Positions 5,547 through 5,670 of a stretch of 5,670 bases of DNA are shown one piece after another. A program made the position numbers and the translations under genes. The stretch is taken from positions 1-5,670 of the forward strand of contig CABVBB010000176.1 of NCBI GenBank assembly GCA_902496505.1, in the 5' to 3' direction. Within the stretch, counting starts at the first letter, position 1, and each line of letters starts with the position of its first letter. The DNA is from an uncultured Peptococcaceae bacterium (GTDB lineage: Bacteria > Bacillota > Peptococcia > Peptococcales > Peptococcaceae). The notes under the pieces were generated by a model that had not been told where the DNA came from, searched no databases, and worked only from the letters and a program-made list of their open reading frames with translations.

Positions 5547-5604
5547 ACAAAATTTCTTATACCATGGACATTTACTGGTCAAACCAGCGGTGGTGTGCTA
5601 TAGT
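5547..5604 (+). promoter_or_regulatory. diverged control element D: paired ACA boxes plus extended -10 promoter
   Basis: ACAAAATTT (5547-5555) and ACATTTACT (5568-5576) are direct repeats 21 bp apart, matching the first-to-third box distance in copies A and C. A -35 TGGTCA (5576-5581), a 17-bp spacer and the -10 TATAGT (5599-5604) with the extended TG follow. GCGGTGGTGTGCTA at 5587-5600 is identical to 2052-2065 in copy B. The first box lies 29 bp before the -35, as in copy B. The middle GACC box and the CCGCTC lead are missing, so this is a weaker match than A-C. The predicted start near 5611 serves the gene at 5652. Confidence 0.6.
5575..5587. repeat. short inverted repeat over the -35 of element D
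   Basis: CTGGT (5575-5579) and ACCAG (5583-5587) are perfect inverted arms around CAA, covering the proposed -35 and the start of the spacer. It could be an operator for a repressor or a chance palindrome; copies A-C have no equivalent. Confidence 0.3.
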
Positions 5605-5651
5605 AAAGACAGACCAAGTTTTCTTTTTGCTATGAAGGGAGCGCTGTAAGG

Positions 5652-5670
5652 ATGGATAAACTGCTGATCT
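5652..5670 (+). CDS. start of a downstream gene (cut by the window edge)
   Basis: ATG at 5652 opens a frame reading M-D-K-L-L-I before the window ends. AAGGGAG (5635-5641) lies 10 nt upstream as ribosome site, and promoter D lies about 48 nt further up. Six codons say nothing about function, but the position makes it the probable first gene controlled by promoter D. Confidence 0.55.

Overview
The window looks like a piece of a Bacillota (Firmicutes) chromosome. The support is purine-rich Shine-Dalgarno sequences before nearly every gene, frequent GTG starts, extended -10 promoters (TGnTAnnnT), a lipobox lipoprotein, and an AgrA/ComE-type regulator paired with an AgrC/ComD-type kinase. Genus cannot be told; Clostridia or Negativicutes are guesses. 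All supported genes are on the + strand.

Layout. (1) Positions 2-1204 hold the 3' part of one FtsX/MacB-type ABC permease, followed 3 nt later by a second, unusually short permease lacking the large extracytoplasmic domain. (2) Positions 1251-3341 hold three consecutive transcription units encoding small envelope proteins: a two-helix membrane protein plus a secreted beta-rich protein (1359-1995), a membrane-anchored protein (2155-2550), and a cysteine-rich lipoprotein (2692-3306). Each unit starts with a copy of the same roughly 68-bp control element: three GACnA-type boxes spaced 10-11 bp apart, ending against a -35 and followed by an 18-bp spacer and an extended -10. The second and third units end in intrinsic terminators. 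(3) Positions 3394-5544 hold a two-component operon with its own promoter: a LytTR response regulator (3474-4217) overlapping an AgrC-like sensor kinase (4207-5544). (4) At the right edge a related but diverged promoter (5547-5604) leads into a new gene starting at 5652.

Working model (inference). The LytTR regulator, phosphorylated by the adjacent kinase, binds the repeated boxes and switches on the neighbouring envelope proteins and the gene beyond the right edge. This would be a compact local regulon of an orphan AgrC/AgrA-like pair. No AgrB-like processing enzyme or AgrD-like peptide is visible in the window, so the signal is unknown. The four small proteins have no recognised function; the permease pair and sensor suggest a peptide-sensing, bacteriocin-immunity or envelope-defence setting, but this is not proven.

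Stretches without genes are short. The longest (3307-3473, 1205-1358, 1996-2154) hold the promoters, leaders and terminators described below.
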